A DNA stretch of 11,563 bases, from positions 1-11,563 of the forward strand of contig CAZQQC010000093.1 in NCBI GenBank assembly GCA_964595365.1, read 5' to 3'. The stretch is from Fen-1258 sp964595365 (GTDB taxonomy: Bacteria; Bacteroidota; Ignavibacteria; Ignavibacteriales; Melioribacteraceae). The number at the start of each line of letters is the position of its first letter. The stretch's first letter is position 1. The notes under the pieces are model-generated. The model was not told the origin of the DNA and did no database searches. It saw only the letters and a program-made list of their open reading frames with translations. Made by a program: the position numbers and the translations under genes. Shown piece after piece: positions 1 to 6,752 of the stretch.

Positions 1-193
1 GATGCCAGTAAGTTTGTGAATTTATTAAATTATCACCGACTTCTATTTCGGGGAAGAGTAAATAATAGTTGTTGAGGTCATTAGGTTGCAGATTTCTTAC
101 GTACCCCACAGAGAGAAAAAATTTAGAAACATCAACCTGACCCCAAATTGTAGCAACAAGAAATAATTTTATTAATAAGATTTTCTTAAACAT
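1..193 (-). CDS. Secreted or envelope protein, N-terminal fragment (cut by window edge)
   Basis: Reading the minus strand from an ATG at 193-191 gives 64 complete codons with no stop before the window edge. The protein starts MFKKILLIKLFLVATIWGQ: a short basic N-region followed by a hydrophobic stretch, which fits a Sec signal peptide with cleavage near residues 17-20. There is no lipobox cysteine. The mature part begins with alternating polar and aromatic residues (FFLSVGYVRNL) followed by an NNYYLLFPEIEVGD stretch, as in outer-membrane or cell-surface proteins, but I do not recognise a family. The Shine-Dalgarno signal is weak, as is common in this group. It is transcribed away from the IS110-like remnant and the S46 peptidase. 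The gene call rests on the open frame running to the edge and the signal-peptide start. The function is unknown. Confidence 0.6.
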   Translation of the reverse strand, partial: MFKKILLIKLFLVATIWGQVDVSKFFLSVGYVRNLQPNDLNNYYLLFPEIEVGDNLINSQTYWH

Positions 194-207
194 ATGTAAG
201 TAGTTCT

Positions 208-258
208 TTTCAAAGAAAGCATATCTTGTATGCTAAACATAACAAATGTTCTTTGAAA
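208..258. repeat. Nested inverted repeat (hairpin) upstream of the left-edge gene
   Basis: A perfect 10-bp inverted repeat, TTTCAAAGAA (208-217) and TTCTTTGAAA (249-258), encloses a second perfect 6-bp inverted repeat, AGCATA (218-223) and TATGCT (229-234), separated by 5 nt. The outer and inner left arms abut, so one 16-bp stem could form with a 14-nt bulge on the right arm. TTCTTT-tc-AAAGAA (204-217) is also palindromic in itself. No T-tract follows on either strand, so an intrinsic terminator is unlikely. It lies 15 bp upstream of the minus-strand start at 193. It could be an operator, a 5'UTR structure, or a repeat at the outer edge of the insertion-sequence remnant. What is seen is the symmetry; the role is inference. 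Confidence 0.45.
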
Positions 259-288
259 TATTGAATGAAAATAGTTTCCTTGACTGAA

Positions 289-419
289 GAGAAGGTCTGC
301 GTTCTGAGTTTCGAACTTGTTGCAGAGTCTTTTCCATTACGTTCGGGTAAAAGTTAAGGAATACTCTGACTCAAATAGAAGCCGGATTTGACAAGACTGA
401 TGTTACCTGAAATACAGTC
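289..419 (+). ncRNA. Structured region, candidate remnant of an IS110 bridge RNA
   Basis: Several hairpins follow one another just upstream of the transposase-like start at 462. The first is strongest: GAGAAGGTCTGC (289-300) pairs with GCAGAGTCTTTTC (322-334), giving 12 bp with two G-U pairs and one bulged G (327). Its loop contains a further GTTC (301-304) / GAAC (313-316) pairing. Next come TTAC-GTTCGG-GTAA (337-350), TCAAAT (371-376) / ATTTGA (386-391) with a 9-nt loop, and GACTG (395-399) / CAGTC (415-419) with a 15-nt loop. An alternative longer stem pairs CAGAGT (323-328) with ACTCTG (363-368). IS110-group elements are known to encode their bridge RNA in the non-coding left end, before the transposase. 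The location and the series of loops fit, but identity is inferred and depends on the IS110 call. The element is truncated, so any RNA is probably a relic. Confidence 0.3.
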
Positions 420-461
420 ATTAAATAATAGCAATGTCCTCAAAGAAAGTGAAAGGGTAAG

Positions 462-545
462 ATGCAGACAAATTATTTTCTCGGTATCGATATCGGCAAA
501 GGATATGCTGATTTTATAATTCTCGATAAGAATTTTGAATTAATA
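462..545 (+). pseudogene. IS110-family (DEDD) transposase, N-terminal remnant
   Basis: An ATG at 462, preceded by GAAAGGG (451-457, 4-nt spacing), opens a frame reading MQTNYFLGIDIGKGYADFII, then LDKNFELI. The LGIDIGK start with a following acidic residue is the first strand of a RuvC-like fold and resembles the opening of IS110-family DEDD transposases, where the Asp of GID is the first catalytic residue. After about residue 28 the frame stays open to a stop at 639-641 but turns into unrelated AT-rich sequence (DVTPHILYFNLL...). It overlaps the start of the S46 gene at 616. Intact IS110 transposases are roughly 300-400 residues, so more than 90% is missing, including the C-terminal catalytic serine region. 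GID-type openings also occur in sugar kinases and other actin-fold ATPases, so the family call is moderate. I see no right end of the element downstream. Confidence 0.5.
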
Positions 546-585
546 GACGTTACACCGCACATTTTATATTTTAATCTGTTAATGT

Positions 586-593
586 TATTTTTG
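586..593 (+). promoter_or_regulatory. Possible Bacteroidota-type -7 element for the S46 gene
   Basis: TATTTTTG matches the TAnnTTTG -7 consensus of the Bacteroidota primary sigma factor. It lies 22 bp before the S46 ATG, leaving room for a short leader that carries GGAG at 608-611. The -33 partner is poor: only T-rich sequence is present at about 562-572. In an AT-rich region such a match can arise by chance. If real, transcription of the peptidase starts just downstream of the transposase remnant. Confidence 0.3.
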
Positions 594-615
594 AATAAAC
601 CTTACACGGAGTGTT

Positions 616-2808
616 ATGACGAGCAAATCCCGTTTCATTAAACCAATCAAACTGCTTACAGCAATATTTACGCTGGCATTATTTTTCGGAATGATTCCGG
701 CTTCTCCCGAAGAAGGGATGTATCCGTTAAGTGAATTAGACAAAGTTGATCTTGTAAAAGCCGGTTTGAAAATTGACCCGAAAGAAATTTATAATCCTAA
801 CGGCGTTAGTTTAGTTGATGCGCTCGTTCAGCTTGGTGGATGCACCGGCTCGTTCATTTCCGAAAACGGACTAATTATTACTAATCATCACTGTGCATTC
901 GGTGCAATTACACGGGCAAGTTCGGTCGAAAACAATTATCTGGAAAATGGTTTCCTGGCAAAAAGTTATGCGGAAGAAATTCCGGCTCAAGAATACACCT
1001 GCCGGATCACCGAATCGTATCAAGATGTTTCGGATATTGTTCTCGGTGCGGTGAAAAACGTAACCGAACCGGTTGAACGGACAAAATTGATGGCTCAAAA
1101 AATAAAAGAGTTGACCGATGCCGCAACCAATGAAGAGGAATCAAAAGTTGCAGAAATTTCGGAAATGTTTGCCGGTAAGACTTATGTTTTGTTCAAATAC
1201 CGGATCATCCGCGATGTACGACTGGTTTATGCGCCACCGCAATCAATCGGCAACTTCGGCGGTGAAACCGATAATTGGATCTGGCCGCGTCACACAGGCG
1301 ACTTTTCGATAATGCGGGCGTACGTGGCGCCGAACGGAAAACCGGCAAGCTATTCAAAAGATAATGTTCCTTACAAACCAAAAAAATTTTTAAAAGTAAA
1401 TCCAAACGGAATTGAAGAAGGCGATTTTGTTTTTATGCTCGGTTATCCCGGCCGAACATTCCGCCACAGACCATCGTACTATCTAAAGTATCAGCAGGAA
1501 TATCTTCTCCCGTACATTTCAAATTTGTACCGGTACGCAATCCAAACAATGGAAGATCTAAGTGCCGACAATGATTCACTTCGTCTTTCGTTTGCAAACC
1601 GGATTAAAGGATTGGCAAACACAATGAAGAATTATCGGGGTAAATTGAAGGGTCTAAGAAAAATAAATTTGATAGAGCAGAAACAAGACGAAGAAAAACA
1701 GCTGCAAAATTTCATCATGTCCGATCCGAAGTTGAAAGAACAGTACGGAAATCTTTTTGATGAGATTAAATTGGTTTTTGATCATATAGATGAGAATGCT
1801 CAAGCGGAACTCTGGCTGAGACAAATTTTTAATTTTTCTCCGTCGGTTATGCTTGCAAATTTTGTTCTCAACTATACGGAAGAAATTCAAAAACCGGATT
1901 CCGAAAGGAAAAGCGGTTTTAATGAAAAGGATTTGGTTCGGTCACTGTCATCAATAGAAAAAGCCCGTGCAAGCTATAACCGGGATCTGGAACAATCCAT
2001 GCTTATGAAAATGCTGAGCGATGCTGCTGAGCTTAAGAAATTATCACGCATTGCAGCAGTCGACGATCTGCTTGAGGGAAACGGCGATCATCCCGAAGAA
2101 GCTTTTATTGATTTTATCACCGGTGGCATGATGACTTCAAAAATCATGGATAAAAATTTTTTCGATTCATTATTGAAAAAGAAACCGGAAGAAATTTATT
2201 CAATGCGCGATCCACTGTTCAATTTTGTTAAGAAAGTTCGCTTGCAAAGCCATGCAATCGAAAAAGAAAGCCAGAAGAACGAAGGAAAACTGAACAAACT
2301 TTACGGCAATTTAGTTGACGTTAAAATGTTGTGGAAGAAGACCGGCTTTATTCCGGACGCCAACAACACACTTCGTTTGACTTACGGTTACATTCGTGGT
2401 TACAATCCAACAGATGCAATTTATTACGAACCGTTCTCTTCTATCGACGGCGTTATAGAGAAAAATTCAATGGCAAACGAGAATGAAGAATTTGCAATGC
2501 CGGCAAAACTGAAATCGTTGTATGCCAAAAAAGATTTCGGGAAATACGTAAGCAAGAAGACCGGCAAACTTCCCGTTGCAATGCTTTACAATATGGATAC
2601 AACCGGCGGCAATTCCGGCAGTCCGGTTTTAGATGCATACGGTAATTTGATTGGAGTTAATTTTGATAGAACATACGAAGCAACGATAAATGATTTTGCC
2701 TGGAATGAATCGTACAGCCGGTCGATAGGTGTCGACATTCGTTACGTGCTGTGGGTAATGGATAAATTTGGCGGCGCAGAAAATTTGTTAAAAGAATTAA
2801 ACCGGTAG
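616..2808 (+). CDS. S46 family serine dipeptidyl-peptidase, DPP11-like
   Basis: This 730-residue protein removes dipeptides from the N-terminus of peptides, normally in the periplasm. Residues ~10-30 form a hydrophobic signal segment (KLLTAIFTLALFFGMIPAS). The chymotrypsin-like fold is marked by ITNHHCAFG (catalytic His92, just before Cys93), ETDNWIWPRHTGDFSIMR (residues 217-234, likely catalytic Asp229) and TTGGNSGSPV (catalytic Ser667). The middle, ~300-600, is the helical domain of S46 enzymes. Length fits the family (about 710-730). Known S46 enzymes differ 18 residues after the serine: DPP7 has Gly, while DPP11 has Arg for Asp/Glu at P1. Here that position is Arg685, in VNFDRTYEA, so acidic P1 preference is inferred. 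There is no T9SS C-terminal domain: the protein ends KELNR, consistent with a periplasmic enzyme. The ATG at 616 is supported by GGAG at 608-611 and by the signal peptide. No partner gene is adjacent. Confidence 0.93.
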   Translation: MTSKSRFIKPIKLLTAIFTLALFFGMIPASPEEGMYPLSELDKVDLVKAGLKIDPKEIYNPNGVSLVDALVQLGGCTGSFISENGLIITNHHCAFGAITRASSVENNYLENGFLAKSYAEEIPAQEYTCRITESYQDVSDIVLGAVKNVTEPVERTKLMAQKIKELTDAATNEEESKVAEISEMFAGKTYVLFKYRIIRDVRLVYAPPQSIGNFGGETDNWIWPRHTGDFSIMRAYVAPNGKPASYSKDNVPYKPKKFLKVNPNGIEEGDFVFMLGYPGRTFRHRPSYYLKYQQEYLLPYISNLYRYAIQTMEDLSADNDSLRLSFANRIKGLANTMKNYRGKLKGLRKINLIEQKQDEEKQLQNFIMSDPKLKEQYGNLFDEIKLVFDHIDENAQAELWLRQIFNFSPSVMLANFVLNYTEEIQKPDSERKSGFNEKDLVRSLSSIEKARASYNRDLEQSMLMKMLSDAAELKKLSRIAAVDDLLEGNGDHPEEAFIDFITGGMMTSKIMDKNFFDSLLKKKPEEIYSMRDPLFNFVKKVRLQSHAIEKESQKNEGKLNKLYGNLVDVKMLWKKTGFIPDANNTLRLTYGYIRGYNPTDAIYYEPFSSIDGVIEKNSMANENEEFAMPAKLKSLYAKKDFGKYVSKKTGKLPVAMLYNMDTTGGNSGSPVLDAYGNLIGVNFDRTYEATINDFAWNESYSRSIGVDIRYVLWVMDKFGGAENLLKELNR

Positions 2809-2837
2809 AGGTTTTTCCAAAAGTAATATTTGATAAA

Positions 2838-2863
2838 GGATGGACGCAGATACCACAGATTTT
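2838..2863. repeat. Fragment resembling a dispersed intergenic repeat
   Basis: The 140-bp gap between the convergent S46 and NicO-like genes contains GGATGGACGCAGATACCACA followed by GATTTT. It includes two CAGAT copies nine bases apart (2847-2851 and 2856-2860). On the minus strand it reads as an ATCTGTGGTATCTGCGTCC phrase. From memory, very similar phrases recur between genes in many unrelated bacterial genomes. CCTGCCTGACAGTAG a little further on (2871-2885) resembles half of another common palindromic intergenic repeat. Nothing else is evident in this gap, and no clear terminator is visible for either gene. The repeat nature cannot be shown from one copy. Confidence 0.25.
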
Positions 2864-2948
2864 GACTTAACCTGCCTGACAGTAGTATTTTCTCTAAAAC
2901 AACAAAAATTTGTTTACGGGCATAAACCCTGCGTAACATCGGCAATAA

Positions 2949-3602
2949 CTAAAGCTCGACAAAAAATGCCAGCAAACCAACCAGAATTAGAGCTATTCCG
3001 CTTATCAGTTTGTCGTGATGTTCCAGAAAATGCCAGCGGAGTTTTCTAATTTCCTCCGATGCAAAGTGAACTATTAAAATCATTCCAAGAACAGTGGCAA
3101 AAAAATAAACTCCCGAAACAATTCCTATTCCTAACCAGCCCAGTCTGCTTGCCGTGAAATAGTAAATTTCAATTTCAAGACAGGGGGAAAAAAACATTGC
3201 CAGACTTAAAATTGCAATTATAGAACGCTTGCTTCTTTGGTGTTGAATGATGTTTGCAACGTCGATGTGATGATGAAGATGTTCTGTATGGATGAGGCTG
3301 TGTCGATATTCTAAAAAAAAATAAAATAACCCGAGTGCAATAAGAATTAACGGCGCTACATATTTGGTTATGAAATGGTAAGATTCAGAAAGTTTATAAC
3401 CGGCAAGTCCAACTATTATTCCTATAACAATTGTGCTTATAGTATGAGACGCACCGGTGATTGCAGTAACCGTTGCTGTTTCTTTATTGCTCCATTTTTC
3501 AGCTTTGCTTATTGTAACAAGCGGTAACCAATGGCTCGGTATCGAAGCGTGAACCAAACTCAGCAGTAAACTTCCCAAAAATATTTGTAGATAAGCATAC
3601 AT
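2949..3602 (-). CDS. NicO/RcnA-like multi-spanning membrane protein, putative metal-ion transporter
   Basis: This 217-residue protein is almost wholly hydrophobic, with about six predicted membrane segments (~4-24, 44-68, 79-98, 127-147, 156-180, 199-216). Its signature fits the NicO/UreH-like branch of the LysE superfamily. It has an early HxxxxxH (His18 and His24 in VHASIPSHW), a second conserved His in GASHTIST (His53), and a SPC motif (139-141) at the start of the second half, followed by the VYFFATVLGM helix. Between the halves lies a His-rich loop, ~101-122, with seven His including a triplet at 110-112, as seen in nickel/cobalt exporters such as RcnA. Metal transport is inferred; ion and direction are unknown. 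The gene lies 160 bp downstream of the MgtA-type ATPase on the same strand, so cotranscription is possible. I see no terminator between them. The start is ATG at 3602, with only a weak purine-rich RBS. The stop is TAG. Confidence 0.55.
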   Translation of the reverse strand: MYAYLQIFLGSLLLSLVHASIPSHWLPLVTISKAEKWSNKETATVTAITGASHTISTIVIGIIVGLAGYKLSESYHFITKYVAPLILIALGLFYFFLEYRHSLIHTEHLHHHIDVANIIQHQRSKRSIIAILSLAMFFSPCLEIEIYYFTASRLGWLGIGIVSGVYFFATVLGMILIVHFASEEIRKLRWHFLEHHDKLISGIALILVGLLAFFVEL

Positions 3603-3762
3603 GAGATTCTTTCTCTATTTACAAATCAATTATAATGAATTTGTCCATTAGTTAATGTTAAGATGATATTATTTAACACGCACCAACCCGCTTTAGTTCT
3701 AATACTTATACAATAGATTTTTCCAACGAAAGAATTCTTATCTAAACCCGGAACAAGATAAT

Positions 3763-6393
3763 CTATATCCACGCCTTTTTCAGCAGCAACGATTTAATTA
3801 GTTGGGTCAAAATTATGTAAAGGCTTAACGTTAACATCAACAAAGGCCAATACAATGGCGGCAAACCTACAAATCCTAACGCCTGAGCAAACGGAGAGAA
3901 TGGCAAGTACATTCCAACAGACATTATGACAACCGTAGTTGCAATCAAAGGCCAGCTAGGGCGGCTTTGAAGGAACGGAATTTTATTCGTTCGAATAATA
4001 TGAATGATTAGTGTTTGAGTCATAAGCGATTCTACGAACCATCCGGTTTGGAAGAGTGATGCTTTAGCAGGATCCCAACAACCGAAAACGTAGAGCATAA
4101 TAAAGTAAGTTGTGTAATCGAAAATAGAACTAATTGGGCCGATGAAAAGAATGAAGCGGCGTATTTCGTCGATAAGCCAGGGGCGCGGGCGTAAAACCTG
4201 TTCGGGATCTACATCGTCGGTTGGAATAGGCACCTGCGAAAAATCGTAGAGAAGATTGTTGGTGAGCACTTGAATTGGTGCCATCGGTACAAACGGAAGA
4301 AATGCGCTGGCGCCGAGAACGCTAAACATGTTTCCAAAATTTGAACTGGCTCCCATTCGGATGTATTTCAAAATGTTAGCGAAAACTTTTCTTCCTTCTA
4401 AAACACCTTCTTCAAGAACCATCAGGCTTTTTTCAAGAAGAATCACATCGGCAGATTCTTTCGCGATATCGACAGCAGTATCGACTGAAATACCGACGTC
4501 TGCGGCTTTCAATGCAGGGGCATCGTTAATGCCGTCGCCCATGTATCCCACAACATTTCCTTTTGCGCGTAGAACTTGAATTATTCTTTGCTTGTGTATC
4601 GGAAGCAGTCTTGCAAAAAGCGTAGTTGATAAAGCAGCCCGTGCCAATTCCTCATCGGTCATTCTTTCTATGTCTCCGCCGAGAAGAATTTTATCCGTAG
4701 GCAAGCCGACTTCTTGACAAACCTTCTTGCTGACAAGATCATTATCGCCTGTTAAAATTTTCACATCAACACCATGTTTTTTTAACGCTAGAATTGCAGG
4801 CGCAGCAGTTTCTTTTGGCGGATCCAGAAACGCAAGATAACCTTTCAAAACCAGATCGCACTCATCGGCTTTTGAATAAGCTGGTTTGTGCTCCAAATCT
4901 TTGTATGCAAGAGCAATTACTCTAAATCCGTCGGCACTTAACTTTTCATATTCTTCACGTAAATCTTGAATAAGTATCGGATCCATCGGAAGAATTTCGC
5001 CGTCAATTTCAAAATGACTGCAGCGCCGAAAGATTTCTTCGGGTGCACCTTTTGTAAGAAGCCGAACAGTTCTGTCTGGTTCGCTTACAAGAACCGACAT
5101 CATTCTTCTAGAAAAGTCGAACGGTATCTCGTCAATTTTCTGATGGTGCTCGTAATCAACTAGCTTTCGTACTTCGCTATGCTGTAGAATTGCGCGGTCG
5201 AGAACATTTTTAAGTCCTGTCTGAAAATAGCTAATCAAATATGCATCGCTTAGAACGCCGTCATCCTCTTCGCCTTTCACATCGCAATAGTGTTCAAGTA
5301 TAACATGATCGATTGTTATCGTACCGGTCTTATCGGTACATAAAATATTCATCGCACCAAAATTCTGGATTGCGTTCAACCTTTTCACAATTACTTTTTT
5401 ACGCGACATCAGAATGGCGCCTTTCGAAAGCCCTACCGACACAATCATCGGCAGCATTTCAGGAGTTAAACCTACAGCAATCGCCATCGAGAAGAAGAAT
5501 GCTTCAACCCAATTATGTTTAGTTAATCCGTTAATTAAAAATACCAGCGGAACCATGATCATCATAAAACGGATCATCAGCCATGTAAATTTATTTACTC
5601 CTTTGTCAAAACTTGTTTCTATTTGCCGGGCAGTAATACTTTTTGCCATCGAACCAAAATAAGTTTTCGATCCGGTGTTAACCACAACTGCTGTTGCAGA
5701 ACCGCTTTCGACGCTGGTGCCCAGATAACAAATGTTACAGAGTTCGATAGGTGAAATATTTTCTCTCGTTTCACATGCATCAAATTTTTCAACCGGCATA
5801 GATTCACCTGTTAAACTTGCTTGAATGATAAACAAATCTTTTGCATTTAAGAGACGTACGTCGGCGGGAATCATATCTCCTGCAGAAAGTTTTATTATAT
5901 CTCCAGCTACTAAATTCTTGAGAGAAATTTCCTGCTGTAGACCTTCGCGGATTGCAGTTGCAGTTACACTTATCATTGCTTTCAGTTTTGCCGCAGCATT
6001 GTCTGCTTTGGTTTCCTGGATCAGTCTAAGCGTAACACCGAGCACAACCATCATCGTCATAACAACGCCGGAGCGGATATCTTCGGTTATGAACGCAATT
6101 ATAGCGAGAGCAACGAGAAGGATTACCAATGGATTTTTTGCAGCCATAAAGAAACGCCACCACCATCCGTGTTTGATTTCGTGCGTAACTTCGTTCAATC
6201 CGTATTTTTCGATTCGTTCTTCAACTTCCTGTTCGGTTAATCCATTAAGAGTTGTATTCAATTCTTCAAGTGCTTGCGAAGAATTTTTTCTCGAAATTGA
6301 AATAAGCTGCTGTGAAAAGCCCGAGTTGTTTTTATTTTTTATCGGTTGGATTTGCTCGAGAGCATTAGTTTTCTTGAATAGCATAAAACTCAC
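3763..6393 (-). CDS. mgtA: Magnesium-translocating P-type ATPase (MgtA class, P3B)
   Basis: This 876-residue inner-membrane pump uses ATP hydrolysis to import Mg2+. In order it shows an N-terminal cation-ATPase domain (~38-95), the first helix pair (~88-125), the actuator loop with LTGES (TGES 195-198), and helices 3-4 with AVGLTPEMLPMIV (PEMLP 311-315), which is characteristic of MgtA/MgtB. The phosphorylation motif DKTGT follows (Asp354, after NFGAMNILCT), then the nucleotide-binding KGAPEE (448-453), TGD (548-550) and the hinge GDGINDAP (619-626). The C-terminal helices contain NNLLYDFSQVPIPTDDVDPE and FQTGWFVESLMTQTLIIHIIRT-type sequence, also typical of MgtA. Length is close to the ~900 of enterobacterial MgtA. 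The longest frame opens with GTG at 6393; an in-frame ATG at 6384 would drop only three residues, and neither has a strong RBS. I recognise no M-box Mg2+ riboswitch in its upstream region. It is divergent from the sensor kinase. Confidence 0.93.
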   Translation of the reverse strand: MSFMLFKKTNALEQIQPIKNKNNSGFSQQLISISRKNSSQALEELNTTLNGLTEQEVEERIEKYGLNEVTHEIKHGWWWRFFMAAKNPLVILLVALAIIAFITEDIRSGVVMTMMVVLGVTLRLIQETKADNAAAKLKAMISVTATAIREGLQQEISLKNLVAGDIIKLSAGDMIPADVRLLNAKDLFIIQASLTGESMPVEKFDACETRENISPIELCNICYLGTSVESGSATAVVVNTGSKTYFGSMAKSITARQIETSFDKGVNKFTWLMIRFMMIMVPLVFLINGLTKHNWVEAFFFSMAIAVGLTPEMLPMIVSVGLSKGAILMSRKKVIVKRLNAIQNFGAMNILCTDKTGTITIDHVILEHYCDVKGEEDDGVLSDAYLISYFQTGLKNVLDRAILQHSEVRKLVDYEHHQKIDEIPFDFSRRMMSVLVSEPDRTVRLLTKGAPEEIFRRCSHFEIDGEILPMDPILIQDLREEYEKLSADGFRVIALAYKDLEHKPAYSKADECDLVLKGYLAFLDPPKETAAPAILALKKHGVDVKILTGDNDLVSKKVCQEVGLPTDKILLGGDIERMTDEELARAALSTTLFARLLPIHKQRIIQVLRAKGNVVGYMGDGINDAPALKAADVGISVDTAVDIAKESADVILLEKSLMVLEEGVLEGRKVFANILKYIRMGASSNFGNMFSVLGASAFLPFVPMAPIQVLTNNLLYDFSQVPIPTDDVDPEQVLRPRPWLIDEIRRFILFIGPISSIFDYTTYFIMLYVFGCWDPAKASLFQTGWFVESLMTQTLIIHIIRTNKIPFLQSRPSWPLIATTVVIMSVGMYLPFSPFAQALGFVGLPPLYWPLLMLTLSLYIILTQLIKSLLLKKAWI

Positions 6394-6752
6394 AAAATTT
6401 TATGGTTCTTAATTCTACATCTTATTTTTACCTCAAGGGATTCATTATTTTGATTTTAATTTTACGAAAATAATTTGAACTGGCAAATTGTTTCCATTAA
6501 AAATGTTTATGAAGCTTTGCACAACCGAACCGCCGTATTAAAACAGGTTATGTTATTACTTTTTGATTTCAGACTAAATTGATGTTAATTTATTAACGAA
6601 AATGTACCAGGGTTGAATAACAATGGCGCAAAGGACGTATCTACTTTTCCTCATTAATTTTTTCCCGGTTCCGGTGGCAAATCTTACTAATTCGAGAAAC
6701 CTCTCAAAAGAATTTCAATATAAATATTTCTTTAACTACAGGAAAAATTTCC
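6394..6752. other. Divergent intergenic region between mgtA and the sensor kinase
   Basis: These 359 bp must carry the promoters of both divergent genes. The sequence is AT-rich and shows no convincing coding frame. Visible structure is limited. There is a perfect palindrome, GTTAA-ttta-TTAAC (6584-6597), which could be an operator. A GGAAA-aa-TTTCC symmetry (6741-6752) includes the kinase RBS (AGGAAA, 6740-6745) and abuts its ATG. On the minus strand a five-codon frame with one proline (6445-6428) lies ahead of mgtA, too short to call a leader peptide. I found no exact TAnnTTTG element; TACTTTTTG at 6557-6565 on the plus strand is one base too long. No RNA gene or known riboswitch is recognised. 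Confidence 0.5.

Noticed and set aside
546..641. Remainder of the 59-codon frame opened by the transposase-like start, as a functional small protein
   Set aside because: After about codon 28 the sequence becomes AT-rich filler and runs over the S46 RBS and start codon, so it is more likely run-on from a truncated gene.
2840..3049. 69-codon plus-strand frame between and into the NicO-like gene
   Set aside because: Its first part lies in the intergenic repeat-like sequence and the rest is antisense to the NicO-like coding region, with no family resemblance.
5825..6412. Long plus-strand frame (195 codons) opposite the start of mgtA
   Set aside because: It is fully antisense to the conserved N-terminal and actuator part of mgtA, its Ser/Ile/Thr-rich translation resembles no family, and it has no RBS of note. 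It is a shadow frame.
6428..6445. Five-codon minus-strand frame (M-N-P-L-R) ahead of mgtA as a leader peptide like mgtL
   Set aside because: It is too short, has a single proline, lacks an RBS and has no attenuator hairpins around it; chance is the better explanation.
6394..6600. M-box magnesium riboswitch upstream of mgtA
   Set aside because: The minus-strand leader lacks the conserved M-box segments I know and is too AT-rich to form its three-helix core.
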